Shown here piece after piece: positions 1-11,110 of a stretch of DNA of 64,000 bases. Under the pieces are notes generated by a model that was given only the letters and a program-made list of their open reading frames with translations, was not told where the DNA came from and made no database searches. The position numbers and the translations under genes were made by a program. Positions within the stretch are counted from its first letter, which is position 1. Each line of letters begins with the position of its first letter. Source of the DNA: Neurospora tetrasperma FGSC 2508 (lineage: Eukaryota; Ascomycota; Sordariomycetes; Sordariales; Sordariaceae); the NCBI RefSeq assembly GCF_000213175.1, contig NW_009799101.1, forward strand, positions 1,108,135 through 1,172,134, given 5' to 3'.

Positions 1-21
1 ATAAATAAAAAAAAAAATAAA

Positions 22-490
22 NNNNNNNNNNNNNNNNNNNNNNNNNNNNNNNNNNNNNNNNNNNNNNNNNNNNNNNNNNNNNNNNNNNNNNNNNNNNNNN
101 NNNNNNNNNNNNNNNNNNNNNNNNNNNNNNNNNNNNNNNNNNNNNNNNNNNNNNNNNNNNNNNNNNNNNNNNNNNNNNNNNNNNNNNNNNNNNNNNNNNN
201 NNNNNNNNNNNNNNNNNNNNNNNNNNNNNNNNNNNNNNNNNNNNNNNNNNNNNNNNNNNNNNNNNNNNNNNNNNNNNNNNNNNNNNNNNNNNNNNNNNNN
301 NNNNNNNNNNNNNNNNNNNNNNNNNNNNNNNNNNNNNNNNNNNNNNNNNNNNNNNNNNNNNNNNNNNNNNNNNNNNNNNNNNNNNNNNNNNNNNNNNNNN
401 NNNNNNNNNNNNNNNNNNNNNNNNNNNNNNNNNNNNNNNNNNNNNNNNNNNNNNNNNNNNNNNNNNNNNNNNNNNNNNNNNNNNNNNNNN
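22..490. other. assembly gap
   Basis: 469 consecutive Ns follow a short A-rich stub. The gap removes the 5' part of the C2H2 gene that ends at 1045. Confidence 0.99.
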
Positions 491-517
491 CTGGCTGCTG
501 AGTCAACATACAAGTAA

Positions 518-1045
518 GCACCAGAGGGGCAAAACAAGCGACAAAGGGAATTGTCGTTTTTCTGGAAGAAAAAGGAAGAAGAGGAGTTGAAGAGACAGGA
601 AGAGCTGAGACGGAGGCAGGAAATAGTCAAGAGGGAAGAAGAGGAGGCGGAAGAATTGGAGCGACAAGCAGAGCTCGAGCGGGAACGAAAGGAAAAAGAA
701 GAGCTCGAGCAAGCGCGAGTAAAGCAAGCGCTTTTGCAGCAGCAGCAGCAGCAGCAACAACAACAACACCGACAACAAGAAAGGGACAAACGGGCAAGAG
801 AAGAGTCTGAAGACGCGACAGAACCAGGACCAAAACCCGACGCAGAGAGGATCAAGCGGGTGAAGAAGGAGCTTAAAACTATCTGCATGTTATGCGGCGA
901 GAAATTCCAGCATTTTGGCCAGCTGTCTAGGCATTTGAATACTGAAAGGCATAGGATGCCCAAGGAATACTGGGGACCAGGGATAGGACACAGGGAGTTC
1001 TCGGATATAGATGCTCTTGAAGCGCTTAGAGGACCGTTGGAGTAG
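518..1045 (+). CDS. C-terminal part of coiled-coil/C2H2 zinc-finger protein (5' end lost in gap)
   Basis: This is the 3' end of a gene whose start lies in, or is cut by, the N gap. The frame is open from 518 to the TAG at 1043-1045, with no convincing ATG; a stop at 515 in this frame implies an intron or the gap edge nearby. The protein is a highly charged Glu/Arg/Lys coiled coil, then a poly-Gln run of about ten residues encoded by mixed CAG/CAA, then a basic linker, then one classical zinc finger (Cys-x2-Cys-x12-His-x5-His, beginning CMLC) and a short acidic end. The same order and the same finger spacing occur in the module at 25841-26683, so the two are paralogous. Its likely partner would be an upstream kinase domain hidden by the gap, as at the second locus; that is inference. 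The molecular function is unknown. Confidence 0.6.
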   Translation, partial: APEGQNKRQRELSFFWKKKEEEELKRQEELRRRQEIVKREEEEAEELERQAELERERKEKEELEQARVKQALLQQQQQQQQQQHRQQERDKRAREESEDATEPGPKPDAERIKRVKKELKTICMLCGEKFQHFGQLSRHLNTERHRMPKEYWGPGIGHREFSDIDALEALRGPLE

Positions 1046-1211
1046 CCTAAGAAATTCAAGAAACAAGACTACACTCAATAGATCGCGGTCATCACACATG
1101 AATCACAGCGACATCAAAATATACGTCAACTGCAGGTAGAATTACCCAGGATACTCGCTTCACGTTCTGGGCTCGGGGTTGGATTTATAGCATCGACGCC
1201 GAGAGTTGTAT

Positions 1212-1277
<66 letters not shown>

Positions 1278-1846
1278 AAAAAAAAAAATAATAATAATAA
1301 AAAATTACCAGCCAGCCTTTGCCAGCTCATGTCTATAGGAAATCGACAAGGATGAAAACGCCTATCAAAAATGTAGTAGAACATTCCGATTGCAAAGTAT
1401 TCCTGTGAGAAATGAATTTATCTTTACTACTTGGAACACTAAAAGTTGCGATAAGTACCTATCGACGACGACGAGACTTGTTTGAGGCAAAAGACGAGAC
1501 AAAAGACAGGACAAAACATAGGGTACCAATGGGAGAATATTCGAAAGCACCGTCTTACGTACAGCATTGGATAGGCGTAAGTATTGTGGCAAATTGGTAT
1601 GCAAGGTATATACTAATCTCTAATAACAACTAATCCAGGCGAGTTACCGGAGATGAACGCCTTTAGCCTTCTGCTTGGCGCTCGGCCCTGACTCTTGCAA
1701 TGGCATCCCAAAAAGGGTTTGCCGAAGGAGGCTTCTTTTTCCTTTCTGGTACTGGTTGTAAAGTCGATGGGAAAAGCCTTGATCGATAAATTTCATCGCG
1801 GGCGACTCCCCCTTCGAATTTTTCCAGACCTTTAGGTCGCGGCGGA
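1046..1846. other. intergenic, convergent gene ends, with poly-A tract
   Basis: No gene is seen. The stretch separates the 3' ends of the C2H2 fragment (+) and kinase K1 (-). It contains a 62-nt uninterrupted A run at 1214-1275 followed by an ATA-rich tail. An open frame continuing at 1663-1846 (-) reads as plausible protein, and may be a further K1 3' exon if the last K1 intron is different from the one chosen here. Confidence 0.6.
1214..1275. repeat. 62-nt poly-A tract
   Basis: Uninterrupted A run, then an A/T-rich tail. No flanking element was recognised. Confidence 0.95.
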
Positions 1847-3271
1847 TTATTTTCTAGTTGGGCTGTAAAAACCAACAGAAGTGGGGGGTGAAGATTGTTT
1901 AGCTGTACTGTGAGAATCAACAGAAGTGGGGGATTGAACTTTTTGGGAAGAACTGAGACTGTCCATATCCTCTCTGGCCTCCGTTGTGCGAGTTGGCTCT
2001 GGCTTCCTCCGATATGAAGGAACAAAAGTAGGAGGTTGGGAGCGTTTGGTGAAGCTAACATCACTATCACTGTCTTCGCTTGTCCAGCTATCCAGACACA
2101 GTTGTCCCAGTGATGAGGTCGATGATGCAAGGGAAGCCGACGATGGAGCGCTCTGGTGTCTTTACAACTTTGGTTGAGCAAGCGCGATTCCGGATTTGAA
2201 AACAGGGTCGTCACTTACCTCTTTGAAACATTCATATCTCTGGACAGCCAATAATGCCCCACAGCTTCGACGATTGTTAATCGTTCTTGGGGTATTGCCG
2301 CCATGGCGCCTGTGATGAACCCTCTGCAAGGCTGGGTAGAGGAGCGTAGCTTAAGGGTGGGAAACACGGTAGGGTCTTCCGGGTAGTTGGCCAGTGTCAC
2401 GGGATTGGGAAAAGGGGGCGATCCCGTTCGCATGCAGAAGGCGATGGCCCCGAGGGCCCATACATCAACCGCGGATGTATAACGTTCAGACGTGTGCCAC
2501 AGTTCAGGAGCCATGTAGCCGAAAGTCCCAATCTGATGTGTCCCAGCCACTGTGTCACTCAGGTCCCTTGTGATTCCAAAATCGGCAACCTTTACATGCC
2601 ATGTTGGACCTGGTTGGGAGACCAGTATGTTCTTGGAAACCATGTTAGCTGTGGGGTACGGAAGATGGGATTGACAGTCTCGGTATTATGTCCTCCGCCA
2701 GAACGTACCAGAGGTTTAAGATCCCTGTGAACCAGGCTTCTGGTATGCATATGAAGCAAAGCCCGGGCGATTTGAGCCGTTATTGAAGCTGCTTCAGGGT
2801 TCCGGAATGCATCCTTGATCTATGTGCTGTTGTAAATTTCCGTGCTCGACAAGTTCCATGGCAATATACCAGTGAGTTTCATCCTCAAACCAGCCACGGA
2901 TCTGGACAAAATGTTGTTGATACTAATAACGATCTTCGTTAAACTTGATAATCAATTGAACGCTTAGTTGACTGCACATCGACGACCCTATCGTCAGAGA
3001 ACGTGGTAAGCGCCTTAATTTCCCGTCTTGAAGATTTAGCAAAGCTACCTTTCCGCTTAGGAAGAATCTTGACAGCACGGAAGATACTCGATGAAGAAGA
3101 GGTGCCAGATAGGCACTGTTCCTTCCAAACCTCTCCACATGTGCCTTCACCTAATTTCTCAACTGGCTTCCAACACTGAGTGCCCCTTGGCAAGTCGTGA
3201 TATCGCATTCCATGTTCAAATCTTGTCGCAATTTTCCAATCATGCAAGTCGTTGCTGAAAGTGACGTCCAT
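1847..3271 (-). CDS. Ser/Thr protein kinase paralogue K1 (frame broken; possible pseudogene)
   Basis: A eukaryotic-type kinase. Exons are proposed at 3271-2978, 2922-2709, 2631-2219 and 2159-1847. The start ATG at 3271 is chosen because it aligns with the start of K2 (27913). Visible motifs are the Gly loop LGEGTCGEVW, the lysine in RAVKIL, HRDLKPL joined across an intron to the catalytic-loop Asn, ADFGITRD and the MAPELW activation-segment end. Both the first intron and the one inside the catalytic loop sit at the same positions as in K2. Exon 2 is 214 nt here against 216 nt in K2; the reading frame shifts by two missing bases near 2815-2822, between a strand ending QQHI and a helix beginning KDAF. 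The C-terminus is a Ser/Thr/Pro-rich tail with a 45-nt in-frame tandem repeat (spacing 1873 to 1918), not the C2H2 module of K2. It is either a decaying duplicate or a gene with a two-base assembly error. Confidence 0.6.
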
Positions 3272-3961
3272 GACGGCTGGCTGTTGAGCGATTATTCTTT
3301 TTTTCTTTCGGTGAATTGTCCATGAATATGACGCCTGCCTAAGTGTATAAATGGTCGAAATGCTAGAGCCGGGAGGGATGTCAGAGGTAAATGCCCCCGC
3401 GTTCACCCCTCTCTATTCAAGACACTAAAGCTTTTCAGCTTTCCTGAAGAGGCCACCCCGTGACCACCCATTTGCGGTATGTTTCCCAGCTTGTGTCGAG
3501 TTCCGGGAAAGGGGTTACATCGAATCAGAGCCTTTTATCACGTACAGGGGCCCTGAAGCGCCAGAGGCGCATCGTTGGTACAATTTGATTGGAGTTTGGA
3601 TAAGAGACTTACTCGGGAGGCAGTGTCACTGCCCGCGTAGTAATCCCTTGTTATATATCCCTACAGGCGCAGTGACACTGCCCCCGGATAAAAATGACAC
3701 TGCCCCCCGAGTAAGTCTCATGGATAATAGCAGAATTGTGATCGTAGATTCAGCTCCGAGACTTCCACCTGTGTCAAGTGGCAAACAGATGTGAACATTG
3801 ATCCCATTCAGAATACTCCCTTATATACCAAGCGCAGTGTGAGAGTCGGCCTGATCACAACTCCGCATTGACTGTACAGGATCATCTTCAAAGGTGTCAA
3901 AGACACTAGTCCTCTCGACGCGCCGGTAGATAACTCGTTCGAGTCCACAGGTTGTTACGCA
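3272..3961. other. divergent intergenic region between K1 and the HeLo-like gene
   Basis: Promoter region for both K1 (-) and the HeLo-like/pseudokinase gene (+). It contains the MITE-like element at 3603-3720. No gene is seen. Confidence 0.6.
3597..3726. mobile_element. 118-bp MITE-like element with TIRs and 6-bp target duplication
   Basis: The element at 3603-3720 begins agagacttactcgggagg and ends with its inverted copy. About 25 bp of terminal inverted repeat match with two mismatches. TGGATA occurs directly on both sides (3597-3602 and 3721-3726), as expected for a target-site duplication. Inside, the motif tgacactgccccc is repeated. There is no coding capacity, so it would be non-autonomous. 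The superfamily is not assigned. Confidence 0.75.
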
Positions 3962-5700
3962 ATGGACCCAGTTTCAATTGCCGGGCTTATCTTAACCTGT
4001 TGCCAGTAAGTGGGGGATGGAACGTCGCATATTCTCCCTCCTTGATGGCTGATACAAGCTGTGACAGAGTTGGAGAGAAAGTCATTCAACTATGCAGGAA
4101 TTTAGCAAATGTCAACAGCCAGATTCAGGAGCGCTCTCTCACGATCGAGAGTTACTGGCATACGAGCAAGCTCCAACTAGATCTCTTGAAACGCATCGAG
4201 TCGGTTCTCGACGATGATCTATGCGGGCTCTTAGACGGCCTTCTGCTCCAGCTATCGCAGAAGCTATCACAGGCTGACACTGCCTTGGACAAAGTTACCA
4301 ACAGACATTCTCGTGGACGCACTGGGTTGTGGGGATTTGGATCCAAAGCCCAGAAGATGACTTGTGCCTGGAAGATGGGTGCATTGGATCAAATCATCAG
4401 CGACCTCGACACATGGGATCGCCGCTTCGATCCTTTGTGGTTCATGGTCATGAAGATAGCCAACCCTCTCGTTGATGCTGCTCTCGCCAGATCACAATCT
4501 GCAAATGATGACAGAAGCAATGCCCGTGCCTTATCAGTGGCCAAAAATCCATTGACCGTCGCTGCAGGCATGCGTCGCGTGTTATACCCAAGTGCCAACC
4601 GACTTAAGCCCAGGTTTCTTGCAGAAGTGCAGATGGAAATGTCCGAGATCCCGATGTCTGAAGCAAAGAAAGGCTTCATGGAGTTGGAGAGGAGATGGTA
4701 TATCATTGACACCGTCCAGGTTGGATCTGTTGCTGAAGCACGCGATGTGCTGGACGACGTGAGCATGCTCGCGGTGAAGCTCGCACAGGCAGATCCTTTC
4801 GCTTTCGGGTTGCTCAACTGTAAAGGGGTTATACCCGTTCGGAGCCAGCTTATCGGATCATCTGCTTCGTCTCCGAGTTCTTCCCCCCCAAGAAGCAGGC
4901 TCGACTATACCTCCTTCCAACTGGTATTTTGTCTACCAGAAAACCTTTCGGTACTTCAATCCTTGCGCCAGCTTCTTCTTAACTCGGATGAGCATGTCTC
5001 TCTCTCCCGAAAAATGCGCATCGCACGCGAGCTTGCCAAGGTCATCCATTACGTCCACACCTTCGCCTTCGTACACAAGAATGTCCGGCCCGAATCGATC
5101 CTGTGCTTCGAGAACAATGCGGCTTCACGTAGCAACGCATTTCTTGTTGGTTTTGATGCCTTTCGGGCCGCTGGCGGTAGCACAATGATGTCGGGGGACA
5201 TAAGCTGGGAACGTAATGTGTATCGGCATCCGTCTCGACAGGGTTTCGACCCGGCTGAGAAGTACCGTATGCAACACGACATATACAGCCTCGGAGTCTG
5301 TCTTCTGGAGATTGGGCTCTGGGAATCTTTTGTTGAGTACAGCACAGGAGAGGAGAATTCCGGAAGGCCACGCACCAAGTTTGGAAGGACTTACTATCAT
5401 TTTGAGAAATGGCTTGACGAGAGAGAATCCGCGGCGGGCGAAGATTCCACTGCCATCACCTTCAATGCGCTGGCATTGAGTCTCAAGGACTATCTTGTTG
5501 AGCAGGCAAGCACCAGGCTTGCGCCGCGGATGGGTGATAGGTATGCGCATGTCGTCCTTCAGTGCTTAACATGCCTGGATGAGGAGAATGAGGAGTTTGG
5601 CGGATCAGGCTTGGAGACAGAGGACGTGGGCGAAGACACGCTTGCCCTTTGCTTTGCCGAGAAGATTTTGAGTGATTTGGACCAGCTTTCCATGGTCTGA
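3962..5700 (+). CDS. HeLo-like N-terminal domain / pseudokinase protein
   Basis: 561 aa after removing one 53-nt intron (exons 3962-4005 and 4059-5700; donor GTAAGT, acceptor acaag). The ATG at 3962 is chosen because the short first exon encodes MDPVSIAGLIL, the typical opening of fungal HeLo/HeLo-like cell-death domains; a read-through frame from 3952 has no ATG. Residues 1 to about 200 are predicted helical. A Ser/Pro linker follows at about 285-300, and a kinase-like C-lobe from about 305 to 555. The catalytic HRD is replaced by His354-Lys-Asn, and DFG by Gly379-Phe-Asp. No glycine loop or VAIK lysine is visible, so the domain should be catalytically dead. The helix IYSLGVCLLEIGLW matches the kinase F-helix. 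In known families, HeLo-type bundles permeabilise membranes when released; the helical bundle plus pseudokinase layout resembles MLKL. That function is inference here. It is divergently oriented to kinase K1. Confidence 0.8.
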
Positions 5701-6180
5701 TGCGGTATGTTGGAGAGGAGTAGGCACCAGGAGAGGAACGAGTATATGAGATCGGGTTAGTCTTTTCGTCTGGGAAATGGCCAGTAGCAACACACGAAGT
5801 CGTCTTGTCTCTGTTCATCTTTTAGCCATCTACAGTAGGTGAATACACCTTGAAGCTAGGGAGATGCCGTAAACATAACCCAAACATGAAAGTTTGCGTT
5901 CAATACCCCTCGCTTTGGCCAGAAATACCGTTAAGAGATAGTGACATGCATCGTTTTGTTTGAAGAGTACGTGGATTAAAGTCCCTGAAGGATTCTGCAA
6001 CCCAAGAAAGTGCTGGATTCGCTCAAATGGTATAGGAAAGACGCATGGATTCATAGAAGAGCGTAACCAAAGTGTATTATGTCGACAATGAGGTGTTCGG
6101 TTTATCCGTACGACTCTTCGGTTGGGTAAACGTTCGGTGATGTTCACAGGTATTGTGCGAGTCGGTTGACTGTTCGACCC
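5701..6180. other. intergenic, convergent 3' ends
   Basis: Between the stop codons of the HeLo-like gene (+) and iba57/caf17 (-). Nothing is seen apart from presumed 3' untranslated regions. Confidence 0.6.
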
Positions 6181-7515
6181 TTATTCAACATCCAATCCCC
6201 GGTCCCTCAACAGCTCCTCCCTCATCCTTCTCTCCTCTTCCGCCTTCTCCGCTTCGATTCTCCACACATCCCTCAGCCAAAACGGCACAAAGGCCTTAAC
6301 CTTGACCTTTTTTGCCTCGACTTCACTCCCCTCCTCTCCACCCAAACTAACGACGAATTCCTGCTCAGGGCTATACGTGCCCGGTGTCTCTCCTGGCAAG
6401 ACGGTATCCGTCATCACCTCCAACCTGCACAGCGCCAGTCCAACGTTGCCAATACCCCTCAGCCACTTGCCGGGGGCGCTCCTAGACTTCTTGTCCACCT
6501 TGTCAATGCTCGCACCTTGAGGAATCATCTCTGCCTTGACTCCCTGCTCGACTTCAAGCTTCAAGAGCTTCTCCAGCGCTTCCAGTTGCCCAGGTCCGTC
6601 AGCCGGGATCTCCGGGGCGGCACCCTCGGAATAGAGGATGCAAGGAAGGATGCGCTTGCGGACAACACCACGATGCTTGGTGCGGATGGTAAGCTCTTGG
6701 CCGACGTAGCAGCCCTTGCGGAAGTCGATGCCATTCATCACGTCCATGTTGGACTCGAGAGGGAGAGCGGTGCCGGAGATGATCTCGGACTGGCCTTCGG
6801 GGATACCGAGAAGAAAACGGCGGAGGTGGTAAGATGATTCGGGTGTCAGGTCGCCGTCTGTTAGTGGCGAGGAAGAGGAGGTCTGGTTGACGACCACACG
6901 GGAGCCGAATGCCGGAACACGCGGATCCGGGACAGCCCTTGCGTTGCCATCTTTTTGTACCTCGTCGATCAGCTTACTCCATGGTCCGGCCTGGTGTAGG
7001 TCGTTCCATGAGTGGTAGAGAGCACGCTCCTCCGGGTCTAGCAACTTCAAGTTGAACTTGGAGCGCAGCTTGTAGCGCTTGATGTGCTTGTGAAGTGTCG
7101 CGGCCTCGTCGGCGTCAACCTCGATCAGGAAGCTCTGCTTGCCTGGTTCTGGACCCAGGTCATCCGGGTAAATGATGACATCATGGACCACACGGCCCTG
7201 AGCTGTCAGGAAGCCGGTATAAAAGCCGTTGGCATTGTGTGGAGCGTTGATGTTGTTGGTGATGACACCCTGAAGGAACTTGGAGGCATCCGGGCCGGAG
7301 ACGGAGATCAAGCGCCGCGATGTGAGTTTGGTGAGGCCGGCGCGAAGATCCGTTTGTGTAGAGACGGTGCCCGAGAATGGTCGCCGTTGTTGTTTCCGTT
7401 GCACGGACCGGCAGCCAAGGCAGATGAATGGAGTGGTAGCTGTGCGTGCGCTCCGGTGGCGCAAGGCCGCAGAGGCCGGGGCGGCGATGGCTATCGATCT
7501 GGTAGCCGGCTGCAT
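6181..7515 (-). CDS. caf17: mitochondrial iron-sulfur assembly factor Iba57 (CAF17 family)
   Basis: A 444-aa intronless gene. Iba57 works in the mitochondrial matrix with Isa1/Isa2 in making [4Fe-4S] clusters for aconitase and lipoyl synthase; it belongs to the folate-binding YgfZ/GcvT-like family. Evidence is the family signature KGCYVGQELTIR in the central region, the upstream SGPDASKFLQGVITNNI segment typical of the GcvT fold, and FYTGFLTAQGRVVHDVII. The start at 7515 is preferred over an in-frame ATG 20 codons upstream because the N-terminus that follows is Arg/Ala/Ser-rich without acidic residues, as in a mitochondrial presequence. A C-terminal basic/acidic helix ends the protein. Confidence 0.93.
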   Translation of the reverse strand: MQPATRSIAIAAPASAALRHRSARTATTPFICLGCRSVQRKQQRRPFSGTVSTQTDLRAGLTKLTSRRLISVSGPDASKFLQGVITNNINAPHNANGFYTGFLTAQGRVVHDVIIYPDDLGPEPGKQSFLIEVDADEAATLHKHIKRYKLRSKFNLKLLDPEERALYHSWNDLHQAGPWSKLIDEVQKDGNARAVPDPRVPAFGSRVVVNQTSSSSPLTDGDLTPESSYHLRRFLLGIPEGQSEIISGTALPLESNMDVMNGIDFRKGCYVGQELTIRTKHRGVVRKRILPCILYSEGAAPEIPADGPGQLEALEKLLKLEVEQGVKAEMIPQGASIDKVDKKSRSAPGKWLRGIGNVGLALCRLEVMTDTVLPGETPGTYSPEQEFVVSLGGEEGSEVEAKKVKVKAFVPFWLRDVWRIEAEKAEEERRMREELLRDRGLDVE

Positions 7516-10290
7516 GGTTGCTTGGTGTAGTGGTGCCCTTCCTCTCAGCCTTGTGGGAAATCGCTGGTCAAGCAATGCAATCGGGACCGGGGGTGGGACG
7601 AGGGGACGGAATGATGGGAGTCAAAGTCAAGGTCAAGGTTTGTTTCCGGAACGACCCGGTCGCAATCTCCCTTTAATCCCGACGACCTACGGGTGGGGTG
7701 GTGGGTAGTGCGGGCGGACGGGTGTCGGGTGGTCATAGCTCCACAGCTTCCATGCCCCGAATTAGAACGGAACTCGGCATGTTCGGAGCTCCGCTGGTCC
7801 CGCCTCTCCGAAATTTTCTGCCCAGCCCCGCCCGTCCACTCCCGGACTCCACGCAGTGCGGCAGCGCGGCCTTACATATTCAACGGGCGCGTGGCCGATC
7901 ACTTGATATTCCGTAGAGAGTGGAGAGGTACAAGCTAGATGTACCGCTATCCATCTCGGGTTTCTGTCGCTTTCCCATGTCATCATCAACATCCACCACC
8001 ACGACGACATCCACGAAAATCCACTCCCTCCCGATGCGGATCCCGTCAGTTGGATGTGGATCATGGGTTACCATATTCAGCCCCTTAGACCCTACTTTAT
8101 CCGACAACATCAACAAGATCACATCGACGGGTCCCCTTCAACCGTGTAAGGTCGGAACATCACCAGAAAACAACTGAAGCACATGGCGCGGCATTTGCGG
8201 CGACACCCCTCAGGGACAAAGGTCATTTGACAGCTTCCGCCCAGCACAAAAGCCGGTTTTCACGATATCGGATTTCGACTTCTCGGTCACCCAGCACAAA
8301 TATGAAGGCTATCAGCCCCAACGCGAAAACTCCCGTGTGACCCGAATCACAGTCCCGACTCTTTCCTTGGATCTTCGTCTCCCACACCCTCATAGCTGCG
8401 CAGGGTAAAACCAGGCCGAATATCGGAGCAGTATCAACTACAAGACAACTTCTTTGGATCACGATGCAAACAAGGGAAACACTGCATAAAGGCGGGCATA
8501 CAAGGTGGGAGTGAGCGGTAAATGGTCCACACCCCTCCATGTCGTCAATATGCAAGGACGCACACATCGTCAAGCCTGTACGACTCATCAACACCTCTGT
8601 CACCTTGACTTCGAGCAGGCAAGGGATTAAGATGGTGGGCGCCAAAGTCACATCTTGTTGGACGGGTAGGTAAGGTGCCGGCCATTCAACCAAGCATACC
8701 GAGCGATGCTCAGATAATCTCCCTGCAGCTCCGTCATGTCCAACTTGACTACTTCTTTCCTCGCCCAAGCAACGTCGATAACATCCTATGACTGGTATCG
8801 CCGTCATCAGGTATTTGAAATCAGGAAACTCATCAAATGTTGGTCGAACTTGATCAACTCTCGACCAATACAACCTAACGAAGCCAGTTTACATTTTGTT
8901 CTCATATTGGTAGGTGAGGGGTAAAATGCCATTGCTTACATACTCGTCCTAGGCTATCGATACCATCAGCGTAAGCAATGCCGCCTCATCCAAACACAGT
9001 TATCTCGAAGTTTCCATTCACGTAGGACCAACAGGGTTAGCGCTACACCAGAGCGAGCAAGATATCATCTCCGACCTTACCTCTCTCGAATTAGTGTCGT
9101 GTGGGAAATTATCCGAAACCGTCGTTCACCCAGGAAAGTTAGTCGCCGGCCTACCGGTGCATAGAAGACTTGGCGGTTTGCGGGTGCGCTATCCGCGAGC
9201 TGTTGGCATTTGCATGTGATCGGAACCACATATAATCTCCCATCGAGACATCCCGAAACAAAAACCGGGAACTTGGGACGGAGGCGTTCTCATCACACTT
9301 GCGGGTGCCGAGCTCGGGCGCGCATGATTGGGGCACGCAATACTTTCAAATATCGACTCTTCCAAAATCTTCGACGAGTTGCGAAGGCAGCATGACAAGC
9401 ACGTTGGAATACAACATCAATATATCTTGGCAAAAGGCAGCAGCTGTCCTTCACATGCTCGCAAAACCAGGCTCTCTAGAGATGGGAATAATTGTGAACA
9501 AGGTGACACTCCAAGCCACATCCTGACCGTAAATCCAACTCCATATGTCAACCCCGGATTTTCAATTTCACTCTCGATATCAGCTGCCTCTACCTCTGAC
9601 GCCAAACCGAATCACATGTCTCCAGCTTTGGCAGCCCCGTCAAGCCAAGTCAAAAGCCACAAAGCCTCTCGGCTCAAAGCCACAACCTCCGTTTCGAGTC
9701 TGTCACATACATGGAGTAAGAAGTTGAAGACAGGATACGTACCTTGCCGAATACCGGAATTAAGACCGTACTTCCTCGCCTCCCGGCACCTTGAACCCCG
9801 GATCCTCGAAGCATGGCAAGCGGATATAGTTTAGATTACAACCGGCTCACCGGTTCTTAGATCTCAAAGAGTTCATCTTAACAAGTATCCACGGTTACCG
9901 CTACAGTTACCGCTACCGCACACCATCGCACGCCATCTCCAGGAACCATCACGAGTCTCCCCTGGCCTCCATTCATGGGTGCACTACAGGCGCCCCGAAA
10001 GTTCGGAGCGTGGCGGTAAGGTTAGTACGGCAAGGTAAACACTAGATCAAGTAGGTGAGTAGGCGCGTGTTACCCCCGCCCTTGACATAGCTAGCTACCT
10101 ACACACCCTCCCATGCCTCCCATCCGGAGCCTGGCCGGAGTGGACAAGGAGAACGTTGATGATCTCCCAATAGCTCACCTACCCCCCGGAGCGCCGGCGT
10201 ATCATAATCCTTGAGGATCTCCCACTCCGATATAGGGGGTGGGAGATTCGATAGCTTAGTGCAATGCTAAGTAAGCGGTAAAGGGAACGG

Positions 10291-10310
10291 TATGTATGTA
10301 TGTATGTATG
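10291..10310. repeat. (TATG)5 microsatellite
   Basis: Five perfect TATG units, read directly. Confidence 0.95.
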
Positions 10311-11110
10311 GTATATAACTTGACCGTGCCCGGCGGTCGGAGAAGGTGAATACACCGACACCGACCGCTGCCGACTTGTCCCGGTGAGTCGGGACAAGTG
10401 CCCTGGCTAGCACCCAAATAAAAGTCAGGGTTGGTTGAACTCCCGGTCAGGTGACGATTTGGGCAGGAATTTGACCTCTGGGGTTTTGTTAAAAGGGTAT
10501 TTATTGGCTCTGGCTTCGAGACTGAAATGAGGGTTTTGCATTTCTTATTCGGAGAAATAGAGTTTAAGGTTAACCGCTTCTCCGAAGAAAGGTACCTATG
10601 TAAACCAATCAAAACCCCTTTTTGGGAAACAAAGGTAAACCAAAAAAGGGGGTCCTCTCGTCTGCATATAAACTCCGAACAGATACGAAAAAAAAAAGCG
10701 GAGTGAGGAGGCTCAAATTCAGAGCGAGCGTACGAGGATCAGTTTAGTGCAAAGAAGTGGGTTTTTGCACAGCATCGCCATCTCCATTGTGGAGGAGGAA
10801 AATGGAGAATTGTCAAGTGTCAACAACAATGGTCTGTTGTATCCACCACAACCCATCACCACCACATCCATTCACCATCCACAACCATCCATCCACCGTC
10901 AGGGCCACCAACAGAGGCAAAGGCGATCATCAAATCCACAAAGTGGACTTTTTGATCAATGTCAACATCTATAACCCCATCTCCCCGGCAACAATTCCGA
11001 CAGTGGTGGACTTTTGACCGCTGATGTTCTCTCACGGCATTGGTCACGCGCCCCCCCTATCTTGGCTTGCTGTTGCGCATCCTTTTTCTGCACCCCGTAT
11101 TGTCTGCCCG

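Noticed and set aside
6166-6837. 223-codon frame on the plus strand
   Set aside because: It is the antisense shadow of the iba57/caf17 coding region.
8223-8873. 216-codon minus-strand frame
   Set aside because: No recognisable features and Cys-rich random-looking composition.
10747-11017. short frames after the A-rich leader near 10.7 kb
   Set aside because: His/Pro/Ser-rich composition comes from CCA/TCC repeats and no start-context or homology support was seen.
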